Below are positions 22,611-34,384 of a stretch of DNA of 64,000 nt, in pieces. The notes under the pieces were generated by a model, which saw only the letters and a list, made by a program, of their open reading frames with translations, was not told where the DNA came from and did no database searches. The DNA is taken from contig OX419755.1 of assembly GCA_948567375.1 (NCBI GenBank), forward strand, positions 27,595,001 through 27,659,000, read 5' to 3'. The position numbers were made by a program, and so were the translations under genes. The stretch's first letter is position 1. The number at the start of each line of letters is the position of its first letter. Origin of the DNA: Lunularia cruciata. Its lineage: Eukaryota > Streptophyta > Marchantiopsida > Lunulariales > Lunulariaceae.

Positions 22611-23640
22611 ATGGATTTTGCACCCAAGCTCAAGGTTTTGAAGGACCCAAATACATCACCATTGACACTTGAGGAGATAGAGAGGAGGTTATCTACTCTC
22701 AAGTATGGTCCAAATGATACCAAGGAGAGAAGGAAAGATTTGAAGAGATTTTTCACAAGTTCATCCATGGGCTTCTTTTCAATTACAAGGATCTAAAGGA
22801 AGTCACCTTGGAGGAGCACAAGATTGAGGTGGAATCACATGCAAGACCAATCTGCCAAAATCAACATCTCATTAGTCCACCAATATCTTTGGTTGTGAAG
22901 AAGGAGATTGATAAGCTCAAGGAGGCTGGATTTATCTTTGAGGTGGAGAATTTAGAATGGGTGGATTACAAGAAGCTTAATGTTGCTACTAAGAAGGACT
23001 ATTACCATTTTCCATTCATTAATGAGATCTTGGAGGAAGTTGTAGTGCATGAGAAGTATAGTTTTGGAGATGGTTATAGTGGGTATAACCAAATCACAAT
23101 TCCACCAAAGCATCAACAACTCACTGCATTCATCACACCTTGATGCTTATGCTTTCAAGGTCATGTCTTTTGGGCTTTGCAATGCTCCAGCCACATTCCA
23201 ATGGTTCATGAACAAGGTGTTTGAACCTTTCATTGGGAAATTTGTGAGAGATTTCATTGATGACTTTTTTTGTCTATGGGAGCAAGGAGGAGCACTTTGA
23301 GCACATGATCAAGGTCTTGCAATGCTTGGATGAAGAAAATGCATCACTCAATGCAAAAAAATGCAGTTTTGGTTGTGAAGAAGGTCTACTTTTGGGGCAC
23401 ATCATCTCCAAGGATGGAATAGTAGTTGATCCTAAGAAGTTGAGGAAAATATTAGACCTTCCATTCCCTTCAAGCTTGACAAAGTTATACAATTCTTGGG
23501 GATGGTTAGTACTATAGGAAGTTCATCTTCTCAGTTTCTAACAAGGCTTATGCATTCACCATCTACATGAAGAAGAGTGTAGAATACATGGTGATTTTTT
23601 AGGACAAGTAGGCATTCAAGTTTTTGAGGAGCTCAAGCAA
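22611..23640 (+). pseudogene. Ty3 reverse transcriptase, frameshifted
   Basis: Starts with the linker to RT (EEHKIEVESHARPICQNQHL from 22808, then VVKKEIDKLKEAGFIFEVEN). RT palm blocks follow: DYKKLNVATKKDYYHFPFI (about 22965-23020), SGYNQITIPPKHQQLTAF (about 23078-23131), then in another frame AYAFKVMSFGLCNAPATFQW (about 23146-23205) and FVRDFIDDFFCLW with both catalytic aspartates (about 23238-23276). A third frame carries HFEHMIKVLQCLDEEN...KKCSFG and HIISKDGIVVDPKKL (to about 23450). Expected RT contents are all present but spread over three frames. The segment after 23520 is decayed, with stops around 23516 and 23601. Confidence 0.92.
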
Positions 23641-24145
23641 TCCCTTGTTATAGTTCCAATTCTTGCTAAACCTGATGGTGGTAAGCCTTTCATTCTCTAA
23701 ATTGATGCTTCTAATGTAGCTATAGAATGCACTCTTAGTCAATTAGACCAAGATGAGCATGATCATCTAATAGCTTATGCTAGTACGCAAATGGCTTCAG
23801 TAAAAAAGAACTACTCTATGATGAAGAGAGAATGGTTAGCAGTAATCTTTGGTCTCAAGAAGTATAGACACTACTTGGTTGCAAGGAGAGCCACCATTGC
23901 CATGGATCACAAGGCTTTGAAATACATCTTCAACAAGCCTAATGTGGAAGAGAGGCTAGCAAGGTGGATGATACTCTTGTCTAAGTATGACTACATCATT
24001 GAGGATAGGCCAAGTAAGAAACATGCAAATTCTGATTTGTTATCTAGGGCCTATGATCATGATGGAGATGAGCCAGTGGATGATTCCTTCCCAGATGAGG
24101 AGCTCATGACAATCTCAATCACTCAAGAGCTCAATGGAGTATAAG
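23641..24145 (+). pseudogene. Ty3 RNase H domain
   Basis: IDASNVAIECTLSQLD (about 23701-23748) gives the first Asp, just after a TAA at 23698. REWLAVIFGLKKYRHYL (about 23829-23880) carries the catalytic Glu, MDHKALKYIF (about 23902-23930) the second Asp, and KKHANSDLLSRA (about 24017-24052) the last Asp block. The open frame runs 23791-24144. RNase H removes the RNA strand of the hybrid. The four acidic positions of the Ty3 enzyme can all be found. Confidence 0.9.
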
Positions 24146-25395
24146 GAGATTGTGGACTTTGTTATAAGAGGTAACTATCTAGAAGGGATGCATGTTAGGG
24201 AGAAGAAAGCCCTTGCAGCAAGATCTAGACCTTACACAATAGTGGAGGATATTCTTTTTCACCAAAGGAGCAGGATGGTCTACTTTGAAGAGCAATGGGT
24301 AAGGGAAGAGTCTATCTTACTCATAAAGGAGTTTCATGAAGGTTTAGCGTATGGAGGACACTTTGTAGGAAAGGTTATTGATTTCACAATTCTAGATATA
24401 GATTACCATTGGAGAGGGATTTTCAAGGATTGTCTTGATTATTGCAACACTTGTCATGTTTGTCAAGCTTTTGCTAGGAAGTCTACTTCCACTCCACCAT
24501 TTAGAGCAATTCTATTGAAAATTAGGAAATTGATTTTGTAGGTCCTCTCAATAGAACCCCAAGAAACAATTGGTATATTATGATAGTTGTTGATTATCTT
24601 ACCAAGTGGGTTGAGGCTAGACCATTGAGGAACAAGAATGAAGATGAAGTTGGGAGATTTCTTTATGAATGCATCATCACTAGGTTTAGGTCCCCTTTAG
24701 AGTTGGTTTTTGATAGAAGAGAGAGTTTACATGAAGCAATACTACAGCCATCCTATGACATTTCTCTATCACACATAGAGTAACTACATCCAATAAGCCA
24801 AATACCAATGGCTTGGCGGAGAGAACCCATTAGACCTTACGTATGAGGTTGGCCAAAGATGCAGAAATGGAGGGGGCTAAACATCATTGCGACAAGAAGA
24901 TTCATGCAATTTTGTGAGAGTATAGGACAACCATGAAGATTTCCATCTAATATTCTCCATTTCAATTAATATATGGTATTGAGTCTACCTTACCTATTCA
25001 CTTTGATCTTCCTACCTTCAAGAGCATTCATAGGAGATTGAAGAAAGCACAAGGAGGTGATGTAGAGAAGTCAAGGAAGGATCAACTCATGGAATTGGAA
25101 GAGGCAAGAGTATTTGTTATGGTTTGGGTGGAGCAAGCCCAAAGGAAACAAAAGGAGAGCTATGACAAGGGGCAAGGCAAGAAGAAGGTGAAGCCTTTCA
25201 AAGAAGATGATTGGGTAATATTTTTTGATTCTATTCAATTCAAGAGAGTGAAAAAGAAGTTTTTGCCTAAGTACTTTGGATCTTTCATAGTGGAGAAGGT
25301 GTGGAGCAATTACGCTTATGATCTCAAGGAGTTGGGAGGAAGACACTTTAATAGGATTCAGAATGATAAGTTGAAGATGTATCATAGAAGGTAGA
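24134..25395 (+). pseudogene. Ty3 integrase, broken
   Basis: The N-terminal HHCC zinc module is intact: HEGLAYGGH (about 24336-24362) and CNTCHVC (about 24444-24464). After a TAG near 24539 the core begins with MIVVDYLTKWVEARPLRN (24580 on), whose Asp is the first catalytic residue, then FDRRES near 24710, where the second Asp is kept. The NGLAERTH-like block (about 24808-24832) belongs to the core end. The C-terminal frame 25038-25394 is basic and ends RHFNRIQNDKLKMYHRR. Integrase inserts the cDNA copy. No chromodomain follows. Stops at 24539 and 24781 and frame changes disable it. Confidence 0.9.
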
Positions 25396-25442
25396 GAGAC
25401 CTTCACTTCAAAGACAAAGTGAAAACTTAGTCCGAGAGTAAA

Positions 25443-26133
25443 TGTAACATCCATTTGTGCATGTGTGTGGTTTTATGATATTTAGTTTAATATTACAAGT
25501 ACTTGAGAGATATTATTTATATAAAAATAAAGGATGATTCTACCTTAGTCATAATTATCTAAAGTTAGTCACAGCTAAGATCAAGGAGATCTTACTTTGG
25601 AGGAAGTAGAAAAGATGAGCACCACTACTTTAGATTCAAGTGTATTGACTTGGTATTATTCCTAGGTGTTTGGCTTTGAGGAAAGAATTAAGAACTCTTG
25701 GACCCAAAAGCCTTTTTGTTTTGGATTCTTCTATAGTCCAAAGATAGCCCATGTGAAGGAATTTTGACTTAGTGGTTGGATCAAGATAAGACTACATGCT
25801 TAGGAGAATATTCCCATGAATATAGATATTCCTTTAGCTTTTTTGACTTTATTTGACTTTTAGCCTAGTAACTTGAGTTACTCCAAGTATTAGTAACTTT
25901 GGTGCATAACTATTTCATAAGTATATAAACTAGGGGTGAGGAGATACTCATTTTCCTTTCATTTGCAACTATCTCTCTTTCATTGAGTTCTCTAGTGAGC
26001 AATGGTTTGAGTCTTGGAGTGTTAGCTATGGAGGAGTATGATGGAGTTGGGGTTCTTTGCTTTCTTAGTCCATGGTGTGCTACCATAATAGCAATCAGAG
26101 GTTCATCTTGAATGAGAGATAGGACGGCTCACA
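25443..26133 (+). repeat. 3' LTR of Ty3 element
   Basis: Starts TGTAACATCCATTTGTG and ends GGACGGCTCACA, with intact TG and CA termini. Same length class (691 bp) as the 5' LTR. It follows the integrase frame by about 50 bp. A third LTR of the family is at 29722-30143. Confidence 0.92.
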
Positions 26134-28205
26134 GACCATACTCTGCACTTTGACACCTTGACTCTCCAGCCTATAAGATGTAGTGCGGTAGTCAAGTGAT
26201 CAAAGGTCTGCCTAATCTGATGTATGGGACCCACAATGTATGTATTGTCTATTAAGGAGAGAAATACATAACCTAGCATAGCCACAATAGTAGATAAGAG
26301 GACTCTAAAGTGAGCCATGGCAAACAAAGGTCTCACTATTGTGTACCAACAACTAACTCCAATAGTGACTCCCTCTTGTGACCACCCGTGTTTGTAGTAA
26401 ATGGAAGTAGAGCCATAGAACAACTGCACAAAATGAATAATACTTGTCAAGGATCTACCGGCCTCCTTGAGCTCTCTAAAGATGGGCACCCAAGAAACAC
26501 TTTTAAAAGCATTCTCAATATCCACCTGTAGGACAAACCACTCTAGATGGATATCTAGGAGGGCCTTTATGCTTATGGAAATGCCTCACAACCTCTATGT
26601 ATAGCAACTCCAAACTGATGTGACCTAAGGTGCTCTTGAAATTGAGATCAATGCTGAAGGACAATGGTGCGGCTAACCAAGCACAAAAACATCTCTCCAA
26701 TAGCAATTGATCTAATGCCCTCCCCTGTGCTTTTCTCCATTGCAAGATGTCAACTAACCACTTGACTAATTAACATAAGAATATGTCTCCTCTTTATTGT
26801 TGTAGCCACTTGAAATAGCTTGGTAAGTCCAATAGATGGATTATCTGCCTGAAAGTAATCTCTAAGATGTTCATGTATCATCCCTGATAAGCCTCTTGAA
26901 GAGAGGTAAGGGATAGTGCACAATGCTTGTGCAAATAGCAACCTATCAAGACATAAATGCTATAGAGGTTGATAATCTAAGACCTCTAATGGTACTCCTT
27001 GTTCTACCTTAGAATGAGTTAAGCATAGGTAAGAGATAGTCTCATCAATGGGACAAGCCATAGACAAAGAGTGTAGCTCTTGTGCTGCTCTATTGAACTT
27101 TTCCGCCCGACCCAATATCCTCCACCATCATAACCAAGAAAACTATATGGTATCTCATGGTAGAATTGTCTCTTAAACTATGCAGCCCTTATCTATTCCT
27201 CCTATAGGGTAGCCCAATCTCCCACTTAGAATCAACAAAATCTAACAACCACTTTCATATGTCTTGCATGTCTCCCTCTAGTATAACAAATCACCATCAA
27301 GGCAGTAAGAGGAATAAGAACCATGCTAACATGTCCAAGGGATCCCATGCCAAATGATCAAGTAGTAAGAAAAAAGCTTGCCTCATGAAATGTACAAAGT
27401 GGCCTATTGAATAAGAACCATGCTAACTTGTCCAAGGTATCACATGCCAAATGATCAAGTGGTAGGCAAAAAGCTTATCTCATGGAGTGTACAGAGTAGC
27501 CTATGGAATAGACATGGACATGAAAAACTAACCTTAAATAACCTCAAGATACAACCCACCTAAGATGCTAACCATTCCCATAACTCAATCAATATCCTTG
27601 GAACAATCAAGGAAGGGATAGAGGAAGTGTGTGTTATCTCAAATGTCATCATTGACAATGTGGTCACTTGCCTCATATGAGCATCCCAAGTGGTCCAATA
27701 ATAGTCCTTATGCATCCTTCCTACATTAGTCTTTGCCCTTTACAAGGTACAGAGTTGGTGACACACTTGGGTATGGGATATCCCAAGCCACTCTAGATGG
27801 CCCCACATGGAGAAGTGTAGCTATAGCTAGCACAAGAAGAATAATCATAACACACAATACTCCTCTCCATATCTCCCCATACTTGAAAAACCACAACCCC
27901 TCAGATCCCAACTCACATGAGTAAATATAATCTTTCCAAAACACTAAAAACTATAAACTCTCATAATTTTCAATTTCCATCTCAAAAAATTTCAAACTAA
28001 ATTCCTATGGAACTCAAGTATGACTACCAAGAGATAAAAAATGAAAATCCCTTACCAATCACTCTCAAAGTGAATTAATCACTCTAAACATTAAAAAACC
28101 TAAAAATACTTATCATTTTCTACTCAATTCTCCATAGCCTTCAATCTAGATACCAATGGAACTAAAATTGAAGAACAAACAGAATCACTTATTCACTCAT
28201 ATCAT
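26134..28205 (-). mobile_element. LINE-like copy A, 5' segment (right of Ty3 insertion)
   Basis: Continues the match to copy B (42220 to about 44225) on the minus strand. The RT part is readable: MDIENAFKSVSW (about 26490-26525), an FREL-EAG block, and at 26241-26255 LIDNT, where the family has LADDT, so the second catalytic Asp is Asn. Upstream on the minus strand GEIWRGVLCVMI and the region before the N-terminal finger (27726-27944) match copy B at 43840-43993. A 5' non-coding part continues to about 28205. The ATG used by copy B and its finger are poorly kept. With the 18150-18433 piece the copy was about 2.35 kb before it was split. Confidence 0.85.
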
Positions 28206-28559
28206 GTAATGTATAAATTTGAGCTCTCTAAAACTCCAGAATATCCTTCCAATCATTGCCTCCTTTATCTCTCTCCCATTCCCTCCCACTTTTGATTAAG
28301 TAAGACAAAGGAAAATTGTTAGACAAATTGCCACATTTTTGCCGCGCACTTCTACCTCCAATCCCCTTCATGTTTTTGATTGAATCTTGTTTTAGAAGAT
28401 TGCAAACCTGCCCAACTCAAATGCCCCAAATGGAGTGACCCCATCTCCAATTGCACGGTCTGATCTACCACACCCTAGCTCCCTTGTTGTGGTTTTATGA
28501 AACAAAACAACAACAAACATGCGGAGATGGACTTAACAATACCCCAAGTCAGTAGAAAG
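28206..28559. other. No gene seen
   Basis: Unassigned sequence between the LINE copy A 5' end and the truncated Ty3 copy. Confidence 0.3.
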
Positions 28560-30143
28560 GCTTAAATAGGTTGTAGTTTTGGATGATATTTTTTTCACTA
28601 AGGAGTAAATGGTCTACTTCAAAAAGCAATGAGTAAGAGGGTGTCTATCTTGCTTATGAAAAATTTTCATGATGGTTTGGTGAAAAGTGATTGTCTTTAA
28701 ATATAGAGTAGCATTGAAATAGGATTTTTAAGGATTGTCTTGATTATTGCAAAGTTTGTAAGTTTTGTTATATTTTTGCAAGAAATTCTACCTTAACTCA
28801 ACCTTTTAGATGAATTCTAATGCTAAGACTATTTGAGAAATGGTTCATTGACTTGGTATGTATTTTTAATAAAACAATGAATATATCTTAGAGTTAGTAA
28901 TTACCTTACTAAGTGGGTTGAAGCTCAAACATTAAGAGATAAGATTGAAGATAAAGTTAGTAGATTTCTTTGTGTATGCATCATCACTAGGTTTGGTTGT
29001 CCTTGAGAATTGGTCTTTGATAAAGGAGTAGAGCTAACAAGGAGCATCATTACAACTATACTACAAAATTTCTCTATCCCATGTAAAGTGACTATATCTT
29101 TTAGGCCAAACTCTAATGGCTTGGTAGAGAGAACCAACCAAACCTTATGCAAAGATGCAAAAATAGAGGAGGCTAAACATCATTGGGATGAGAAACTTCA
29201 TGCAATTTATGAGATATAAGACAACCATAAAGATATATATCTGATATTCTCCATTTTATTTTTTATATCATATTGAGTCTACTTTATGCATTCACTTTGA
29301 TCTTCCTACCTTAAAAAGCATCCAAGAAATTATAAGGAGGTGACATAGAGAACTCAAGGAAGGATCAAATTACCAAATTTAAACACACAAGATTAGTTGC
29401 TGTCCAAGTGGAGTAAGTCCAAAGGAAACAAAAGGAGAGCTATGAAAAGAAGAAAAACAAGAAGAAGGTAGAGCCTTTCAAGAAGGGTGATTGGGTAATG
29501 GTGTTTGATTCTATATGATTTGAAAAGGTGCAAGTGGAGTTTTTACCTAAGTACTTTGGACATTTTTAAGTAGAGAAGATGTGGTACAATAACTCTTATG
29601 ATCTTGAGGAGTTGAGATGGAGATATTTTGATATGACAAACCATAATAAGTTGAAGTTATACTTAGAAGGTAAAGAGACCTTCACTCCAAGGACAAAGTG
29701 AAATCTTAGTTTGAGGGTAAACATAACATCCATTAGTGTGTGTATGCTCTATTGAGACATTTAGTTGGGCATCGCAAGTGGTTGAAAGCTATTTTTTATA
29801 TGGATTTTAACAAAGCTTCTACATTAGCTATGATTAACTCAACTTATTCATAGCCAAGATAGATGGGATCCTATTTTAGATGAAATTGAAAGATTGAATA
29901 TCAATATTTTGAATTCTAATGGATTGACCTCTTTTTTTCCTAGATGTTGGGCTTGAGGATCATGTAAAGAACTCTTGTGCTCTCATGGATTCTCTACTAA
30001 CTAATTTCTTGAGTCTTGAAAGTGTTTTGGACTTTTAGCCCAAGAGGAGTGTGATGGAGTTTGGTCCCTTACCTTCTTACTCCATGATGTGCTACCTTTA
30101 TAAAGATCAAAGGTTCAGATATTGATTGAGAGTGAGGCTCACA
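28560..30143 (+). mobile_element. 5'-truncated second Ty3 element of the same family
   Basis: Matches the 7.7-kb element from about 24235 through its 3' LTR. It begins inside the N-terminal integrase region (GGTCTACTTCAAAAAGCAAT at 28608 against 24278). An open 69-codon frame (29010-29219) reads VFDKGVELTRSIITTI and SNGLVERTNQTLCKDAKIEE, the integrase core Asp block and the NGLxERxN motif, which are better kept here than in the longer copy. The C-terminal part and about 35 bp of spacer lead into an LTR at 29722. Gag, PR, RT, RNase H and the 5' LTR are absent. Stops are frequent. Confidence 0.88.
29722..30143 (+). repeat. LTR, third copy of the Ty3 family
   Basis: Starts CATAACATCCATTAGTGTGT and ends GTGAGGCTCACA. 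It is shorter than the two full LTRs (about 422 against 690 bp), so it has an internal deletion. It lies directly beside the family X 3' region that starts near 30150. Confidence 0.8.
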
Positions 30144-30149
30144 AATTGT

Positions 30150-31100
30150 AACAACTCAAAAAACACCAAAATAATAGAAATAAGTCATAAGCACAAGGAT
30201 AAAATTCAGAAATGGTAAGATACAAAGGAAAGTCTCATAGTTTAGTTCTTTAATTGTTAATTTTATCCTCTTGAGCAGAAACCTATCCCAAAAGAGGTTA
30301 ATATCACTAAGAAGGTGCACTACAAGAAGACACAAAGGAAAATCATAATCACATTGAGAGTAAATTCTAATAAAACTATGAAAGCAATATTTTAGTATTG
30401 TAGAAAGGTGCTACTTCCATGTAAAGAATGCCCCAAAGATATATATTTCACCCTTCCCCAAAAGTACACACTCTTTTGAATCTTGCCCTAATGACTGAAC
30501 TTCTCTTTGCTTTTGTTGATTATTGTTAACACTAAAACACACTAAAGTCCCATCACGGCATTGCTTCTAGGAAACCACCATGACACCAAGGATCAAACAC
30601 AAAAGGCACTGAGTAATTCTGCCTTTAAATATTCCTCAACATACATAACACAAAGAATTTAGTGACCACTAGAACTTTAAGCAAAATGACAAAATGACAA
30701 AGAGTTTTTGCTCTTTTGATTTACTCACCTCATGCTTTAACTAAGCAAAGAGTATTGGATGCAATGCTTAAGTGTGACCAATGCCTCATGGGAATTATAA
30801 AAGCTAAAAAATTGTCTAAATTTTAACTTCTTGATAAGTACAAAGACAACCACCTTTTCAACTTCCACTTTAAACTTTTAGCCATTCTAACCCCTAGGCT
30901 TCTAGTGCTATAGATCTTTTGCATTAAATCAGATTCCTAAAATCCAACTTCTTCTACATTCAAATGCCTAAATCTACCACTATTTTTACTATTCTTGTGT
31001 AACTACTTCTTCTCCCAAATACCTTAACTATGACAATTCTTTAGGTGGAATTAAACTAGTCTAGTACTCTAATAGTTCCCTCATTAGTGCTATGGTTAAC
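30150..31100 (-). repeat. Family X 3' non-coding region, copy iv
   Basis: Matches 63010-63960 in the same orientation. Landmarks are TTCTTTAATTG...CCTCTTGAGCAGAAACC and CCCAAAAGAGGTT (about 30240-30300 against 63100-63155), the AACACTAAAAC block (30530 against 63374) and AGTTCCCTCATTAG (about 31074 against AGTTCCTTCACCTC at 63930). In both places it lies 3' of family X sequence read on the minus strand. I therefore take it as the 3' part of that element rather than a separate repeat. Confidence 0.6.
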
Positions 31101-33110
31101 AATAAATTTTCCCTAGATTCTCCTATCTTGCGGTCACAATGATCCAAAATCTAAACTATTAATCTATCTCTATTGGAAACATTTTTAGTGTGTGCCTTGG
31201 CAGAGCGCATTTGGATCAGTTAAGGTTAACAGATTATCATTTTTATCTTTCAGTGGTTTCTTCTTTAACCTCTACATTTGTAACTTAAGCTCATGCACTT
31301 TTGGCTTGCTTTAAAAAACTGTCAAATATAGTTATGATAAGATCCATCAACTAGTCCTTTATTTTCTAGAAATTTTTCTAAATTTTTCTAAAATTTCTAG
31401 AATTAAAATTTTCTAAAATTCCTTCTTCTCTTTTACTTCTTTGCCTTTGTACCTCTTGAGCATTTCCTTCATTCGGACTTTGACTTCTTTCTCCCTTCAT
31501 ATACATTCTTCATCTTGCTCTTTGCACTCTAGCATCAACTATGCATACAACACCTCAATTTAAAGACTAGTTTTAGTATGGTATGTATGGAGTACCAAAC
31601 CTAGTGTTTTATACTTGTCCTTCTTCTATTTAGTCTTCAACTTGATTATTTCTTTGTCTCAATGCCAAAGGTCTACATTCTATAAATTTTGCTTCAACAC
31701 ACTTGCAAGCAAACGAGTTGTCAATTTTCTCTACAGACTTTACAATTGCTCCATTTGTGAACTTTCCATCATTGTACTTGATCCCAACTCTCTCATGTTA
31801 TGGGTCTCTTTTACCATCTCATTAACCAATAATATTCTTTGTTATACAACTTCTTAAATTTGCCACTTCTTTCTTTATTGGCACCAACTTTGCCTTGCAT
31901 GCATATTTGTTGTTGTGCATCTTCTTTGCAAGCTTGATGTAATCTTCCAAATCTGCCCATGTCTTGTAGCATGTGGGTTAAATCAGTTATAAATAATTAA
32001 GATGTAGATATAGTACATCCTTTAGCAACAAAGTTACATCTAGTTTGTCTAATCCTTGTAATTTGCTTGGAATGACTCTTTCTTTCACTATAATCTTTAT
32101 GGAAATAGTGGCCTACTCATTCAGCTTGCCCTACCCTTCCTTTTCTTTTCCAAGAACATATTCTCAAACAAGTGGTAGTCTTATTCACCTTCTTTGCTTG
32201 TAGTGGCACCAATTTTTCTCCTCTTCACATTCTTCTTCTTTGGATTTGGATTCTATTTCCAATTCCCTTGTGTTCATTTTGTCTTCCTTTAGTTTGTCAA
32301 CTCCTTTGTCCTCCATTTCTTCTTCTTTGGATACAGTGTTGATAACTTACTCCTCTTTTACCTCTTACATGGCCTTGTTAGTGGCTAGGTTGGTGATACA
32401 AACACTACTCTCTTTGGATAACCTTCTCCTTCACCACTTCCACAAACTTACCCTTCTTGAAAACTCCTTGTTTGCTTCCCAAATAGTTCTCATTGCTGAT
32501 TTTCCTTTAAGTAAGGTAAGCCTTCAAGCAAAAATAGTTAGGGATTATTATCTCTCTTCTTTGGTCAATAGGTTTAGTCTTGTGTAAAATTGGCTGACAA
32601 AGGGAAAAATATAATGAGGTCTCATATCCTACTCCAAGTCTTTGACCATGTATCAAGTGTATTGATTGAACATCTGATCTCAATCTGCTATTATGCTTTG
32701 GAACACATACTCAAAGAAGATGGCTTGATAGATCATTAAGTATGTCATTTGATGTGGCTTGAACTAGCTCATGAGCTACAAGATGATGGCCTATGCATTG
32801 GATATTTGTACACTTTGACTATTCAACTATAGCTTGTCATATGTTCTTTGTCATCTCTTTGCTTACCTTACCAGACTTTATGTCAAATGCAATATCAGCC
32901 AAATCACCTTAATCGCCATTCAACACCATCCACCAATGCTCTTTGGTCCATACTTATGGATTTCCCTATCACTACTCTCCTTTGGTTTCCCATTGATCAT
33001 TTCATGCAATACAACTAGCAATCCAAAGTTCCAATTCCACGAATGGAATGACACATGTAGTTTCCATACTAAATCTCTCCTCACTTCTATTCTCACTTAT
33101 CAATGGTAGT
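31101..33110 (-). pseudogene. Family X protein remnant, copy iv
   Basis: Unrecognised protein family seen at least three times in this window. On the minus strand from about 33110: the HKYGPKSIGGW block (near 32955), MTYLMIYQAIFFEYVFQSII (about 32690-32750), DMRPHYIFPFVSQFYTRLNL (about 32575-32640), an acidic segment rich in Lys and Glu (KEEEMEDKGVDKLKEDKMNT, about 32265-32325), and a coiled-coil-like tail (DLEDYIKLAKKMHNNKYACK near 31900, then EMLKRYKGKEVKEKKEF near 31440-31490). Many TGA and TAG stops. The order of blocks matches copy i at 35761-38395. The plus-strand open frames here (such as 32240-32587) are reverse shadows. No known domain assigned. Confidence 0.5.
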
Positions 33111-34384
33111 ATTACAAAGAGTAAAGTCCACTAGCTTTTAGGATGCCTTCCTTTCTTGACCACCTTGTCATTCTTTGCTTAAAACTTTCACACCTAAAGA
33201 ATCAAAACTACTTGCATTAACTTTGTTGTAAGATTTCTTAGTCTAATTTACTCTCAATAAGATTCATCAATCACTCAAGAAAACTTGGGAATTCATAAAT
33301 CAAGAATTTATCCTAATTGTCTTCAATCACCCTCTTATTTCCATCTTCATGTGGAAGTTCTTTGTTAGGTACCAATAGCCTTTGGCAGTGGTTCTTTACG
33401 TAGGAACTGGCAGCATTTAAACTCAAAAATGGTCTTTTGCCCAATTGTTAGACAAGTAATCTTTGTTCTCATCTTTGAGTCTTCTACATAGTGACACTTT
33501 GCTCTTTGGACTTCACATTGTTAAGTGTGGATTCTAATTAATTACAAGAATACTCTAAAGGAAAAATATCATGCAAGAAGTTGAAGACTAAATACAAGAC
33601 ATAGGAGTGTAGAAGTGTAAGTACAAGATAGATCTTTAAATGACATGATTCCATTTACAAGAGTGCACAAAAAGGCAATTCACATTGGAACTTATTTCTC
33701 TATGATACATATGAAAATGAGATGTGTCTTGTTTTGTTGGAAGCAACTTGTCAAGGGTTTCCATGGATACAAAACCATAGAAAATGGAGTTCTAGAAAAG
33801 GAGTTACATCCACTTGAAGTTTGGGACAAATATGTCCTATGGGACTTGCAAGAATGGCTCCTATAGGATTCTACTACATGACTTTCATGAATGGCTACGG
33901 GATTTTACTATAGGACTATAGGATTCCAATATGGGAAAGCTCCTACAAGAAGTTGCAAGAATGGATCCCATTGCAGAACTTTGTGTATCAATTGGTACCA
34001 TAAAGTCTAAGGTTAGATATGGGATCAATTGGTACCACACATTCTAGATAAGAGATGACAAGTAAAAGTGTACATATGTTGTTGTATTGGTTGTTAATCA
34101 TAAACTTGACTTTCTTGAGTGAATAAAATCCTAGGCAAACATTAGCCAAACCACATTAAATTTGTGTAATCTCTATGTATACTTTTCTTTACCAGATTGA
34201 TAAATGAATTTTGCTTTAGAGAAAAGCCAAATTTATATTCATGTTGCTCTCAATCTCCTTCAATTTCTCCCAGCACACACTTCTTACCTAAAGCAAAAGA
34301 CATACCCAAATAATCTTCACAAAAACATGAAAATCTCCCTCCTTAACTATACAAAATAAGGAAAAAGAATTTTATTTTTATTTC
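33111..34384. other. No recognisable gene
   Basis: Contains CTATAGGATT-type words repeated around 33860-33930 (imperfect short repeats: CCTATAGGATTCTACT, CTATAGGACTATAGGATTCC) and otherwise unassigned AT-rich DNA. It may hold the remaining parts of the minus-strand Ty3 fragment. Confidence 0.3.

Larger units (their letters stand above)
18434..26133 (+). mobile_element. Ty3/gypsy LTR retrotransposon, two LTRs, nested in LINE copy A
   Basis: A 7.7-kb element bounded by direct LTRs (18434-19122 and 25443-26133), with gag, protease, RT, RNase H and integrase in the Ty3/gypsy order. GACC precedes the left LTR (18430-18433) and follows the right LTR (26134-26137). The uninterrupted LINE copy B reads AGAGGACCATGCC at 42216-42228, so GACC is the target duplication (4 bp, or 5 bp with a mismatch). 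The LTRs differ at roughly 14% of positions over their first 230 bp by eye, and every coding block has stops or frameshifts, so the insertion is old. No chromodomain was seen after integrase. Neither a clear tRNA-Met primer site nor a strong polypurine tract is readable. A second, 5'-truncated member lies at 28560-30143. Confidence 0.93.

Noticed and set aside
25038-25395. Chromodomain at the Ty3 integrase C-terminus
   Set aside because: The C-terminal frame is basic and ends with KLKMYHRR just before the LTR. No aromatic-cage chromodomain pattern was visible.
31615-32587. Plus-strand ORFs of 80 and 115 codons
   Set aside because: They are antisense to the coiled-coil and acidic parts of family X copy iv.
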